Below, one piece after another: positions 1 to 8,508 of a DNA stretch of 13,107 bases. The notes under the pieces are model-generated. The model made no database searches and was not told where the DNA came from. It saw only the letters and a program-made list of their open reading frames with translations. Each line of letters opens with the position of its first letter. Position 1 is the stretch's first letter. A program made the position numbers and the translations under genes. The stretch comes from Phoronis ovalis (lineage: Eukaryota > Phoronida > Phoronidae), in contig JAOXYB010020493.1 in the NCBI GenBank assembly GCA_028565635.1, forward strand, positions 4,415 through 17,521, in the 5' to 3' direction.

Positions 1-69
1 ATTGGTGTAATTGGAACATCATCTGGTGGTGACATTGCCTTACAAATGGCACTACTGTTTAAAGAGAAA
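1..69 (+). CDS. BAAT/ACOT-like gene, exon with nucleophile elbow (5' truncated by window)
   Basis: It reads in frame from base 1 as IGVIGTSSGGDIALQMALLF, then KEK. The exon ends at 69 before the donor GTAAGC, in phase 0. Reading on into the intron gives an ORF to 252 that has no family similarity. The true 5' end of this exon is outside the window. Confidence 0.92.
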
Positions 70-2830
70 GTAAGCATACTGTGTGATGCATTTTTGAAAA
101 TCATAAGTTTGATAGTTTTTAAACTTTTTGACATGGTGAATGACCAAGAAGACACCTATTGTTATAAACATACAATCAGCATTCAGTATTTCCAAACACT
201 ATTTAACAGTGCCGCCCGACATCATGACATTCCACATGTACATGTTATGTAAGACACAATAGTGTTATTGCCTAGGCTGGAGTGATATTGTTTAAGCAAT
301 TTTGTATGCAGCCATAAAACACTGAAAACAGTTCTTAAATCTGCAGTTTTTTATGTCACTTCAATGTATTTTTTCCTGAATTATTCCATAATTATACAGC
401 ATCTACTGTTATATCTGTTAATACTGCCTCTTGAAATCGATCAGACAGGCTTTTTCAACTGAGCTTCGGGAAATGTTTGCATTCACTCCAGACACGAGGG
501 TGTTATCGCCCATTTTGAGTGATATTGTTCAGGCAATTTTGTATTCACAGCTAGTTCAGCAACAACGTTCCAAGGCTTTAGGTTGTAAGGCATGACTGAT
601 CGGTATATAAAAATCAAATTGCTTGTTTGAAACTATAGTTACAGTATAATGATCACATATTCCACCACATAAAACAAAGTAATGCTGGTGCAATAATCCT
701 TATACAGAAGCTCAGTTTCTTGTAGCAACTAGCAATAATAACTAAGTAAATGTATACAATATACAAATAGTGTTCAGCATCGGCAATAAATGTTTTTTCG
801 AACACTGTTTTGCGATAGTGCCCAGTTACTGGAACATTATTTGTACAAACTGAATGGTACTAACCAAATTCCAAAATCTATTTTTGGACACAAACCTGTG
901 AGAAACTCAAATTATTTACCGTAAGATGTGGGTTACAAACAAAATTTTTGAATTTCTGAACAGTAGTAATCCAAAACAAATAGTAAAAAGTGTACAAGCC
1001 AAATCCAAAATCTTCAACTGGGCATGATCCCTTCTCCCTAAAAATAACTTGAGTGCCACCCTGAAGTTAGATTAGTTGGTCAAAATTTATTCTTCCCAAT
1101 TTACTTAATAAACAAAAATCAAGTTTTTACACAATTTTTTTGATACTGTTTTTAATTCATTTACCAATGGTTACATAACCGACAAGGTTTAGTCTATCAA
1201 TTACCTGATTTTGGTTTGTATGTTAAGCTTAGTACAAATTACATTTATATATTTATCACATGCATTTATGTAAAAACCCTAATTTTATTATGTTGTATGA
1301 ATTATTTTAGATAACAGCAGTTGTTGCTGTAAATCCCGCATACTTCCACTACTCTGTACCAGCCAAATACAAGGATAAAGATTTTCCTGCTGTTGAGTAA
1401 GTACATGTGTGTAGAATTTGTATAAAGGTCTACTAGAAACTTGCAATGTACATGACCGAATAAGGGCAGATTGAAGTATGTGTGTATGTGTGGTTGAGGT
1501 TCATTCTCGTCAAATATTTGGATCAGTTAAAGTTTTATAGTTGATCATGTAGAAGAGCTTGTCAGATTGACCAATCCTCTTGATCTTTAGGGTTTTTTTT
1601 AATAATGGCATTTATACTGAAGACGAAGGGATAATTAATTTTGGTACACAGTGCTGCCCTATTTATGAACCTATACCTGAGAAAGCACATGTGAAGGTAT
1701 ATATATATTTATTTATTTTGATAATATTGCCTTTCAACAACTAATAAATTGTCTCATTCTTTCCCTTTAAAGATGCCAATACAAAGGAAGGACAAATAAA
1801 AAAACAAATAATGAAAGATTTTGAACCTAATTGTTTCTTTTAAAAGAGCTATAAATATGAATGTTGCATGGCACTATAGTATCTGTTGATGATTTATATG
1901 AGGAGCATTCAAGTTGCTTATATCACATTAAAGCTAAACTACATCCATTTTATATTTTTGTTCACTCACAGGTAGAGGAAATTACTTCAAATTTACTAAT
2001 GTTTCATTCTGGAGATGATCACTGGGTGGACCCATGTTCTGGTTTTGTATTAAAAGAAAGACTCAAGAAGAGAGTTTGCATTGCTGAGCATGACAATGTA
2101 TTGTATCCTGGTGCTGGTCATTTGTTGGAACCACCATATGCACCACTTTTTCGGGCAACATACAACCCTGCTACAGGTCAGTAGAGAATTAATATTAATC
2201 ACTTATTTTGTTATTGAACTAAATTCTTACTCCTGCTTTGAAAAAATGATTACAAGGAAGTCATTATGTTTCATTAGATGTCAGATTTATGGAAAGGGAT
2301 CCATGATTTTTAAAGGGGAGTTATTTATTCTTGTTAGTGAGTGGAAACCCATAGATTTTTACCACAGATTTACTTATTGCGTCTCTTTGATTGTTCTTGC
2401 AACTCCAGATATTCTAATACAATAGTTAAACATATATATTATATTATATTATATTTTATGCATAATTCTAATATAATAGTTAAATATATTTGACTAAGAA
2501 ACAAAACAGAAGAGGTTGCCAGCACTGACAAAGGTTCTGTGGTGACATTGAAAACATTATAGTTATATAACCAGGTTATATACCTACACTTTGTTCCGTT
2601 GCTGTTGATACATTTTAATTTGTATTTGAACTATTTCCATCACCTTTTTCATTGTAAAAACATGACAGTAAAAAAGAATCCTAAAAACTCCATACTTTTT
2701 TCCAGAGAACTTATGCTGCTGGGGAGGTGTTGCTCATCTGCATAACAGAGCCCAGGAAGATGCTTGGAAGAAGACGCTGGCATTTTTTCACAAACACTTA
2801 TCAAAACTAAATCAAAAGAGCAAGTTGTAG
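1..2830 (+). CDS. Peroxisomal acyl-CoA thioesterase / BAAT-family hydrolase, 3' part of gene (5 exons)
   Basis: Joining 1-69, 1311-1396, 1591-1696, 1972-2176 and 2706-2830 gives a 196-residue C-terminal part of a BAAT / type I acyl-CoA thioesterase alpha/beta hydrolase, a family usually about 420 residues. These enzymes hydrolyse acyl-CoAs or transfer the acyl group to an amino acid. Seen directly: nucleophile elbow GTSSGG (fragment residues 5-10, probable nucleophile Ser7), the acid loop SGDDHW (100-105), and GHLLEPPY with the likely catalytic His137, followed by the family-typical WGG...AW...FFHKHL tail. A serine at the nucleophile position favours a thioesterase over bile-acid conjugation, where vertebrate BAAT uses cysteine. 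The protein ends in SKL, a canonical PTS1, so peroxisomal import is inferred. Splice phases 0, 2, 0, 1 agree across all joins. The 5' exons lie outside the window. A named orthologue cannot be assigned because the family has many lineage-specific paralogues. Confidence 0.93.
70..1310 (+). other. Intron of the BAAT/ACOT-like gene (1241 nt)
   Basis: The intron has GT-AG ends, phase 0. It contains a diverged direct repeat pair (253-311 and 491-551). I see no other coding signal on either strand and no RNA gene. Confidence 0.85.
253..551 (+). repeat. Two-copy direct repeat, about 60 bp each, in the first intron
   Basis: Copies lie at 253-311 and 491-551. They share GACAC..., GTGTTAT.GCC, GAGTGATATTGTT and GCAATTTTGTAT, with scattered substitutions and one-base gaps. 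The spacing is about 239 bp. It could be the remnant of a longer segmental duplication or two copies of a dispersed repeat. No terminal inverted repeats are evident. Confidence 0.75.
1311..1396 (+). CDS. BAAT/ACOT-like gene, exon 2 of the visible part
   Basis: The acceptor is ATTATTTTAG at 1301-1310. The product begins ITAVVAVNPAYFHY, matching the beta strand that follows the nucleophile helix in this family. The exon ends in phase 2 before the strong donor GTAAGTAC at 1397. Confidence 0.92.
1591..1696 (+). CDS. BAAT/ACOT-like gene, exon 3 of the visible part
   Basis: The acceptor is TTGATCTTTAG, ending at 1590. One base completes the split codon, and 35 codons follow, including GIYTEDEG and a proline-rich stretch ending PEKAHVK. 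The donor at 1697 is GTATAT, weaker than the others but in the right phase (0). Confidence 0.87.
1972..2176 (+). CDS. BAAT/ACOT-like gene, exon 4 with catalytic Asp loop and His
   Basis: The acceptor TTCACTCACAG ends at 1971. The exon encodes LLMFHSGDDHW (the acid residue is one of the two Asp) and YPGAGHLLEPPYAPLFRA (catalytic His and the strongly conserved EPPY). The donor is GTCAGT after phase 1. The open frame upstream from 1861 is intronic and has no family similarity. Confidence 0.93.
2177..2705 (+). other. Last intron of the BAAT/ACOT-like gene (529 nt)
   Basis: The intron begins GTCAGT and ends TTTTTTCCAG, phase 1. It holds an AT-rich duplication (2411-2489) and no coding signal. The open frame crossing the donor (2081-2425) overlaps the real exon in another frame. 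Confidence 0.82.
2411..2489 (+). repeat. 54-bp AT-rich tandem duplication with a TATTA tract
   Basis: ATTCTAATAYAATAGTTAAA occurs at 2411 and again at 2465. The interval is filled by an (ATATT)n-like tract at about 2433-2456. This pattern is typical of slippage-prone AT-rich intron sequence. Confidence 0.75.
2706..2830 (+). CDS. BAAT/ACOT-like gene, last coding exon ending in SKL
   Basis: The acceptor CTTTTTTCCAG ends at 2705. The exon encodes ENLCCWGGVAHLHNRAQEDA, then WKKTLAFFHKHL, the usual C-terminal helix of the family, and stops at TAG 2828-2830 immediately after Ser-Lys-Leu. That tripeptide is a canonical type 1 peroxisomal targeting signal. Confidence 0.94.
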
Positions 2831-3066
2831 CAAATCTTTCAATGCAACCTGAGGTAGAGTGACTTCAGTCACGATTAAGCAATCTGTAAATTTTGTTTTT
2901 ATTGGATTACTTGCAATAATTTGTAAAAATGATTTAATTATATTCCAAGGGAAATATTTGTAGCGTAAAACATGAGTGATTGACTGTGGTCACAGCTTAC
3001 ACATACATAGATAAGTATTATGTGTGCATTTAATTATTCCTTCTGCGCATCTTCACAATGCCAGAT

Positions 3067-3225
3067 GAGTTTTACCTGAGACTAGTATAGTTTTATAGGA
3101 CTTTTATATCTTAGTACAGGGGAGTTATACCTGGAACTATTGTTACATAATGCAAAGGAGGCTAATTTAGTACAAAAGAGTTATACCTGAGACTATTATA
3201 GCTTAGTCATGACAAGGAATTATAT
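3067..3225 (+). repeat. Three-copy tandem repeat, period 55-56 bp
   Basis: Three units begin with GAGTTWTACCTG at 3067, 3122 and 3178. Each continues with a GARACTAKTRTAG-like segment, and the first two carry TTAGTACA near their ends. Copies are diverged. The array lies 240 bp after the thioesterase stop codon and may sit inside its 3' UTR. Confidence 0.72.
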
Positions 3226-3408
3226 ATATTGGATAAAACTTGAAATGGGGGGATATAATTAATAAGGTTTAAAAACGATGTGCATCTGCAAATGAAGTCA
3301 TTCAGTTATGATAATGAGTCTCGATAACATAGACTTTGATCCGTGAGAAGGATATGTCACTTGCACAGGCACCATATGAGTCATTGTCATCCGGACATTG
3401 CTATGTTG

Positions 3409-3414
3409 AATAAA
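3409..3414 (+). promoter_or_regulatory. Candidate polyadenylation signal AATAAA for the BAAT/ACOT-like gene
   Basis: This is the first exact AATAAA I find on the plus strand after the stop at 2830. It would give a 3' UTR of roughly 600 nt. A nearer variant signal could be used instead. Confidence 0.35.
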
Positions 3415-3830
3415 ATGACGAATGAGAATCTCGCGTTTATTTGTGAATGCGTTGATAACATTTTACATGGCTTTGTGCCAAAAAAAGAAAGAGGCGCGAG
3501 AAAATCTTAAAAAATGCAGAATAAAATTAGTTCGATTGACCAGTGACTCCGTACTTCATGGAATCGTACAAACTGGTGATAGTATTTTGAAGAAATTATT
3601 GGTACATCTTCTACGACGGTATGTTGGACACTGCGTAATTTTCGCGAGGCTAAGATGGATATAAATAATACGATTAAGGGATAGACAGTCATATTGCGCT
3701 TAAGCAAAGGTAAAGTTCAAGCTACCAAATGCCGACTTAATTGAGAACCAAGTCAGGTTTATACAGAAGCATCCAATGAGGATAATTTTTTTGGGGGGGT
3801 TATATAGCAAACCAACATATTTTTTACATG

Positions 3831-4095
3831 TTTCATGCTTAGATAAACTATTTGTTGGTGTAGCTTGGAAGGCCATATCTGTTACCCATTCACCTGCAAG
3901 CTGATTTTTTTTATTTGCCAGTCAGCTGAATATGCGGCAAAGCTGTATCTGCCATCTGAAATAATCTCAGCTGCCATCTGAAATTTGCGAATATACGGCA
4001 TAGCTGTATCTGCCAGCTGAAATAATTAAAGCTACCAGCTGAAATTTGTGAACAAATATATTTTTCATGCTTAAATAAATCATTTAGCGAAGTTA
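3831..4095 (+). repeat. Direct repeats flanking the 61-bp tandem array
   Basis: TTTCATGCTTARATAAA occurs at 3831 and at 4063, and both copies continue with a similar 15-20 bases (ATTTGTTGGTGTAGCTT versus CATTTAGCGAAGTTACTT). Similarity may reach leftward into the preceding AT-rich bases. The arrangement suggests a larger ~232-bp duplication enclosing the tandem array. Confidence 0.6.
3928..4049 (+). repeat. Two-copy tandem repeat, 61-bp unit
   Basis: Units 3928-3988 and 3989-4049 share GAATATRCGGCAWAGCTGTA, then TCTGCCAKCTGAAATAAT and a closing CTGAAATTTG. Each unit also repeats a short CAKCTGAAAT motif internally, so the unit itself may have grown by duplication. Confidence 0.85.
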
Positions 4096-4543
4096 CTTTA
4101 GAAATTAGAATCTCTTCCCCCTTGCCAGGTAGATCACATATTTAAGGTTTGCCAGCCAGACGGAATGGTCTGGGGAACAGACTCGTTGGGTGCTTCCGTT
4201 TATACCTTTACGTTGGCTTGTTGTTAACCAAATATTATTACTTTTTCTAATTTCATACACGCAATGTCCGTAAAAGAACACGATGGTAACGTTATGCAAG
4301 TCTTGATAAATCAAGGTATATAATCATCAAACTGGACATTTTTACCCTAAAACGACTATTAAAAGAGGATAAAACTGAAAATCGCGAAATACACGGATTT
4401 GAAACGGATTTTGCTTTACTAGTAAGCTAAATATTTTAATCCCTCGAGATATATAAAAATATAGTATTTTGAAGTGTTTTATGTCTAATTCAAGATTAAA
4501 TCCATACGGTTTGTGATATATTTATGGAATTCAATATAATCCC

Positions 4544-4570
4544 GAGACTAATATAAATTATATTAGTCTC
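4544..4570. repeat. Near-perfect palindrome, 13-bp arms around one base
   Basis: GAGACTAATATAA, then a single A, then the exact reverse complement TTATATTAGTCTC. The arms have no mismatch. It could extrude a cruciform, or be the tip of an inverted-repeat element, but flanking bases show no longer inverted pairing. Confidence 0.9.
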
Positions 4571-5652
4571 AGATCTAATCTAACATCCGAACTAATATCA
4601 ATTGCCGACACCTTGGATTAGCCGGTATTCGCGTTTGTTCAATATGTCTAAACATCAACCCGCATAGTAACTATCTTAGCTCTGTCGATTCATTTTATAA
4701 AGGTAACTGTATATGGTTTTATTTCACTTGTAGTTTTTTTTCTGGGGGATATTTTTAACATCTGTGAGCAGCAATATAAATTTCAAGATCTGGATCTATG
4801 GTCATTATAAAGTAATGGCCATGATCAGAGCTGTACGTAATTCAACTAGCCAAAAAATACTACAAGCTCAATAATTATAAATATGACTAAGTTCTTGCGC
4901 GCATGAGTAATAAATATTTTTCCTGCGCACTACATGCAACGGATCAACTTCATCTTTTTTTCAGTCAGTAACACATGCATCCGGCTACCACTAAAAAGCC
5001 TAAAAGCCTCCTATAAATAAAATCAGAATCTTCGGTTGCAATTAACCTTGTACACACTAGTTATACGAATTATCTCATGTTTTATTTTGAAGTGTGTAAG
5101 TTTAAAATCAACAGCATTTGTGCAAATTCAAAATAATTGGCTGCCATGGCAACTATATTTGCACTAGTGTCTTCAGAATAGCAAACTAAACAACCATGAT
5201 AGTAGAAAGCTCACTTTGCTGAAAGATTTTAATCATGTCTGTCAAGATATGAAATATTACATATATGAAGTAGCAACTAATGTGAAATGACGTAAAATTT
5301 CGCAGCAGGTGTTGAGTTTTTTATTGGCGACATGTGTTCTTTATCAGTGAGAAAAATATAATAAAAAGTAAGTTGAAAGAAATCGTAATCTGTTTATTAT
5401 TTCATAAATGTGCTGCAATAGGCAAATATAGTATGTGTACGATTTTAAAATTGATAAAATGGTACCTCAAAAACAGAATTCAAGTGTCAGTATTAATAAT
5501 GTCCTAGGATATATAAAGTTTCCATTAAATAATTCTGAATAATAGTTCGACCAAAGTTGGATAGGATTAGTGAAAAGCCATGCCGCACCTTTAAGTGACG
5601 CTGACATACATTAAACTGTGTGCAGTATGTATTGTCTTACTGACCTTGTCGG

Positions 5653-5658
5653 TTTATT
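5653..5658 (-). promoter_or_regulatory. Candidate polyadenylation signal AATAAA for the single-exon gene
   Basis: TTTATT on the plus strand reads AATAAA on the minus strand, 74 nt after the stop codon of the minus-strand single-exon gene. That is a normal distance for a short 3' UTR. Confidence 0.5.
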
Positions 5659-5731
5659 AGGACGTACAACTAGAAGGGGAGTCCATCGCCATGTGCAATA
5701 TGAGGAGCAAATCAACAAAAACATTTTCTCG

Positions 5732-6427
5732 CTAGTGATTTTCCTCGCTTTCTTTAGATAATGTCAAATCAAAGAAATGTTTGACTAAATCGTTTCCAGA
5801 GTAATTAGGCTGGTTAATGTCCATTCCATGTGTTGAATATATAGCCGGCAATAATGAACCTCCAGCTGTTGATAGCACTTGGTATCCATCTTCCGGTCGA
5901 GCACTCCCTTTAGGGATTTCCGATTGTCGACGTGGTCCTCGTTGATATTGAGTAGATGCACTGGGTTTGCTTGTCGATGCAGCCAACCAACTATCACGCC
6001 GCGTGCCACAGATCCTTTCTCTAGTTAGGTTAACGTTAGTGCCAATGCTTCCTCTGTATTCTCGCCTAAACTGGTCACATGCTTCGCCAACTTTATGGTG
6101 GTGCAAACTATCATCTTTATTTAGCCATTTGTCGGCTCCTGGAGTTTTCTTTTGTGTTTGTTTTATTTCGGCCAGCAGTTTTTCTTTCTCCATTCTAAAA
6201 TCTCTTTGGTTCTGTTTTTCAGCAAGTGATGCAATTCGTCCTGCTTCTGTTGTTGTCTTTTTCACAAGGTTTTCAATCCTCGTCTTGTAAATTTCGTTTT
6301 CTTGGTATGGTAAACATTTTATATTAGGTGGGTCCCTGTACTTGTCTGTTAATCCAGGGACAGCTTTTGGCGTTTTCGTTAGAGGAGTTATCGTTCTTTT
6401 CGTTGAGGATCCTAAGTCCCAGGACAT
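5732..6427 (-). CDS. Unnamed single-exon protein, 231 aa, basic, with central helical segment
   Basis: The open frame runs from ATG (MSWDLGSS...) to TAG and is much longer than chance frames in this AT-rich region. The start was chosen because it is the first ATG in the frame, has A at -3, and an in-frame TAG lies 39 bases upstream, so no coding upstream exon is required. Layout: residues 1-40 Thr/Pro/Lys-rich and probably disordered; about 41-95 highly charged and likely helical or coiled-coil (YQENEIYKTRIENLV through KEKLLAEIKQTQ); 96-145 mixed, with three consecutive His (109-111) and several Arg; 150-185 Ser/Arg/Pro-rich; and a C-terminus ending LVKHFFDLTLSKESEENH. No signal peptide or membrane helix is visible. 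I do not recognise the family. The size and composition resemble small intronless structural proteins, but no function is assigned. Confidence 0.68.
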   Translation of the reverse strand: MSWDLGSSTKRTITPLTKTPKAVPGLTDKYRDPPNIKCLPYQENEIYKTRIENLVKKTTTEAGRIASLAEKQNQRDFRMEKEKLLAEIKQTQKKTPGADKWLNKDDSLHHHKVGEACDQFRREYRGSIGTNVNLTRERICGTRRDSWLAASTSKPSASTQYQRGPRRQSEIPKGSARPEDGYQVLSTAGGSLLPAIYSTHGMDINQPNYSGNDLVKHFFDLTLSKESEENH

Positions 6428-7834
6428 GTTTATGTTTCCATGTATATCGACAATGTTCACAGACTAATAAATTATTTCTGTTCTTTGCTTTTTGGTATTA
6501 CAATTTAATTATTTTACTTTTTTTTAAATGTTTTCTTTCAAAATCCTCCAATAATGTCCCGGTCTTCCTTCTTGTTCCTTTGCGTTAAGTTTCGAATTGG
6601 TTCTTATATTGATACAACAATGGTATTACAAATCAGTGATGTCATTGCCTCGGTATATATTAAAAATGGCAATGATCAGTGCTTACTGAGATCAGCCATT
6701 ATAAATCTGTCTTGCGCCTGATTATAAGTATGTGTGCAAATTCAAATTATATCCCGGCCTTTCAACGAAATGTGGTTATTCTGACAAGGCACATACAACG
6801 CTAGCGCTAAGTAAAAATATTAGCTATATCTATAGAATAGAACTGTGGAAATGACGTAATCGAACCGTAGGTTTGGACAAAATCTGTACTACGTTTTCCA
6901 TACAGGTTATTCTGAACATATTCATTAAAAAAATACATGAAATGATTATATATACGTACTGTCGTAGTTATTTTAATGGGCGTGTGGGTAGTTGAAGGCA
7001 CTGCTACCCGAGATACAAACAAAATTTCAAAACAGCATGAACTCGTAAGCATTATCCCCCCATAAGGCAATATTATTTGCATAGATAGTTTTGCATTTAC
7101 ATTTATTTTTCCTTGACCAAATTATATCAAATCCTTAATTTCTACTAACTCCGGTTTTTTGATTTTATTAATAAAAATGGGCTTTTCAATGTTATAGATA
7201 GACAGATATAAGTGCAAGCAACAGTAGCGCCCTCTGAACTACCCATACGCCACCTTTAATAGCTAATATATACACACTTGTCGATTCTTGCCTTAGATCA
7301 AGCAATCGTTTGGCATAAGAGCACAATTCGGACAATTCTAATTCCCAACAACTCCAAATACTGACAACTGATTTATAACATAAATTTTGTAACTATATGT
7401 CCACAGAGCCTGTTTTAGTGCATAACTAAAATTAGTTAATTACTTGCTTATTTTTGAAATCGCATGTAGAAAAATCAAAACTGCGACTGATCTCCAAAAA
7501 TGCCATCCTGTGCCCAAAGTTGCGCGCACCTGAAACAGTTGAAGGATAATGACATTGTAATAGATCACAGGATGTGTGATGTAAGAAAAAACTTGAAAAC
7601 CAGTTAAGAACATTTATTCATAATTAACCAAGTAGTCGTACATAACGACTACAATAAATAATCAAGACAAATAAAAATAAAGTGTTTTAAAACTATTATG
7701 AATAATTGTTTGTTAGTAAGTGTAAAATAGGATTTTGCAGTTTCTAACATAATACAAATCTGATTAGAAGATGAAATGGCAAAATTTAACTTACGGACAG
7801 AACTAACTTGCATTCTCACACACAATATCAGCGC

Positions 7835-8193
7835 TAATAGACTATTTGCATTCATTTGAGGGCGCTACATCAGGTCCTTTCAATACCGGCATCCTTTAGT
7901 TATACACAAAACTTGATTTTAGAAAAACTTTAACGGATAAAAATTTAACAAATAAAACAATATTAGTAAATAGTTGTTTATGTATTGATATGCTCACAAA
8001 AAGGAGGGTATTTTCTTAGATCAAAGAACGTAAGTTTTTTTTTGGTTTTGGCTCATCATGCGAAGGATGTGTTTTGTGAATGAATCGCGTGAGCGCACGC
8101 AGAACTACGTCATTGTTCATTCACAGAATGCGACATGGTGGGATCGTTTGGGTCTGAGACTGGTGGCTCCAAGTGAATGCAAATAGTCTATTA
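7835..8193. mobile_element. MITE-like element, 359 bp, 25-bp terminal inverted repeats, TA-type ends
   Basis: The left end TAATAGACTATTTGCATTCA (7835-7854) is matched exactly by the reverse complement of 8174-8193. Similarity continues with mismatches for a few more bases (ATTTGAG versus ACTTGGA). Both outer ends show TA/TAA, consistent with a TA target duplication as in Tc1/mariner-type MITEs. There is no transposase frame inside. The interior contains a further inverted repeat (8075-8125). Family assignment is inferred from end structure only. Confidence 0.72.
8075..8125. repeat. Nested inverted repeat inside the MITE-like element
   Basis: TGTGAATGAA (8075-8084) pairs exactly with TTCATTCACA (8116-8125). 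The loop holds a second pair, GCGTG (8087-8091) with CACGC (8096-8100). The stretch is GC-richer and more CpG-rich than its surroundings. Confidence 0.8.
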
Positions 8194-8306
8194 CCACAAA
8201 TAAAACACGAGTAAATAAACCATCTAGGGTGAGATGCATACGTCAAAAACTAAAACAGTTGCTTTTCCAGATTACAGACAATATTGTGTGGTCAGTGTAA
8301 AAGTGT

Positions 8307-8312
8307 TTTATT
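8307..8312 (-). promoter_or_regulatory. Candidate polyadenylation signal AATAAA for the transporter gene
   Basis: TTTATT on the plus strand is AATAAA on the minus strand, about 200 nt after the transporter stop codon at 8509. It is the first exact match downstream of the gene. Confidence 0.45.
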
Positions 8313-8508
8313 TCCAACAAAATGGTTGAAAAACTAAAAATAGTAATTGGTGAATCGAGCCCATAAGTAAAAAATGTAGCGAAAACCAATCCCACGCCCA
8401 CTAATTTATGTTTTTACATTACCACCGTTGAGACAATACGTGACCCTGATCTCAAATATTTTAATACTTAAAAGTTAAAAAAATACCTGCAAACAACAAT
8501 ATAACCGG

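Larger units (their letters stand above)
3415..5652. other. Intergenic region without a supportable gene (about 2.2 kb)
   Basis: No exon with recognisable homology or consistent splice phases was found on either strand. It contains the 61-bp tandem repeat with its flanking repeats (3831-4095), a near-perfect palindrome (4544-4570) and scattered AT-rich tracts. Short open frames at 3422-3664 (+) and 4105-4314 (-) are slightly less AT-rich than their surroundings but show no family motif. Confidence 0.6.
6428..8306. other. Intergenic region with an inverted-repeat element (about 1.9 kb)
   Basis: The 5' flank of the unnamed minus-strand gene and the 3' flank of the transporter gene lie here. 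Apart from the 359-bp element at 7835-8193 and short inverted motifs, nothing is recognisable. Minus-strand open frames at 6807-7082 and 7649-7855 have no family features, and the second starts inside the left arm of that element. Confidence 0.6.

Noticed and set aside
1861-1971. In-frame open extension upstream of thioesterase exon 4
   Set aside because: It has no family similarity. The polypyrimidine-rich acceptor at 1971 and the phase-0 join to exon 3 define the exon start.
3422-3664. Plus-strand open frame of 80 codons, lysine-rich, in a locally CpG-richer stretch
   Set aside because: No recognisable domain and no splice partners with matching phase. It is only slightly longer than other chance frames here, and the opposite strand is also open over the same bases.
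4140-4200. Short hairpin-bearing stretch (CCAGAC...GTCTGG) that could suggest a tRNA or small RNA
   Set aside because: There is no B-box-like GGTTCGAATCC, no cloverleaf-compatible spacing and no promoter-like context. The six-base arms are within chance expectation.
4105-4314. Minus-strand open frame of 69 codons with a Cys/Trp-containing segment
   Set aside because: It gives a vaguely protein-like impression, but there is no family motif, no flanking exon in phase and no supporting poly(A) signal at a sensible distance.
5967-6290. Plus-strand open frame of 107 codons rich in Ser, Phe and Leu
   Set aside because: It is the antisense shadow of the unnamed minus-strand gene. The Phe/Leu/Ser content is the expected complement of its Lys/Glu-rich helical part.
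6428-6460. Eleven extra N-terminal codons for the unnamed gene beginning at a GTG
   Set aside because: GTG is not a credible start here. The first ATG in frame, at 6427-6425, has A at -3.
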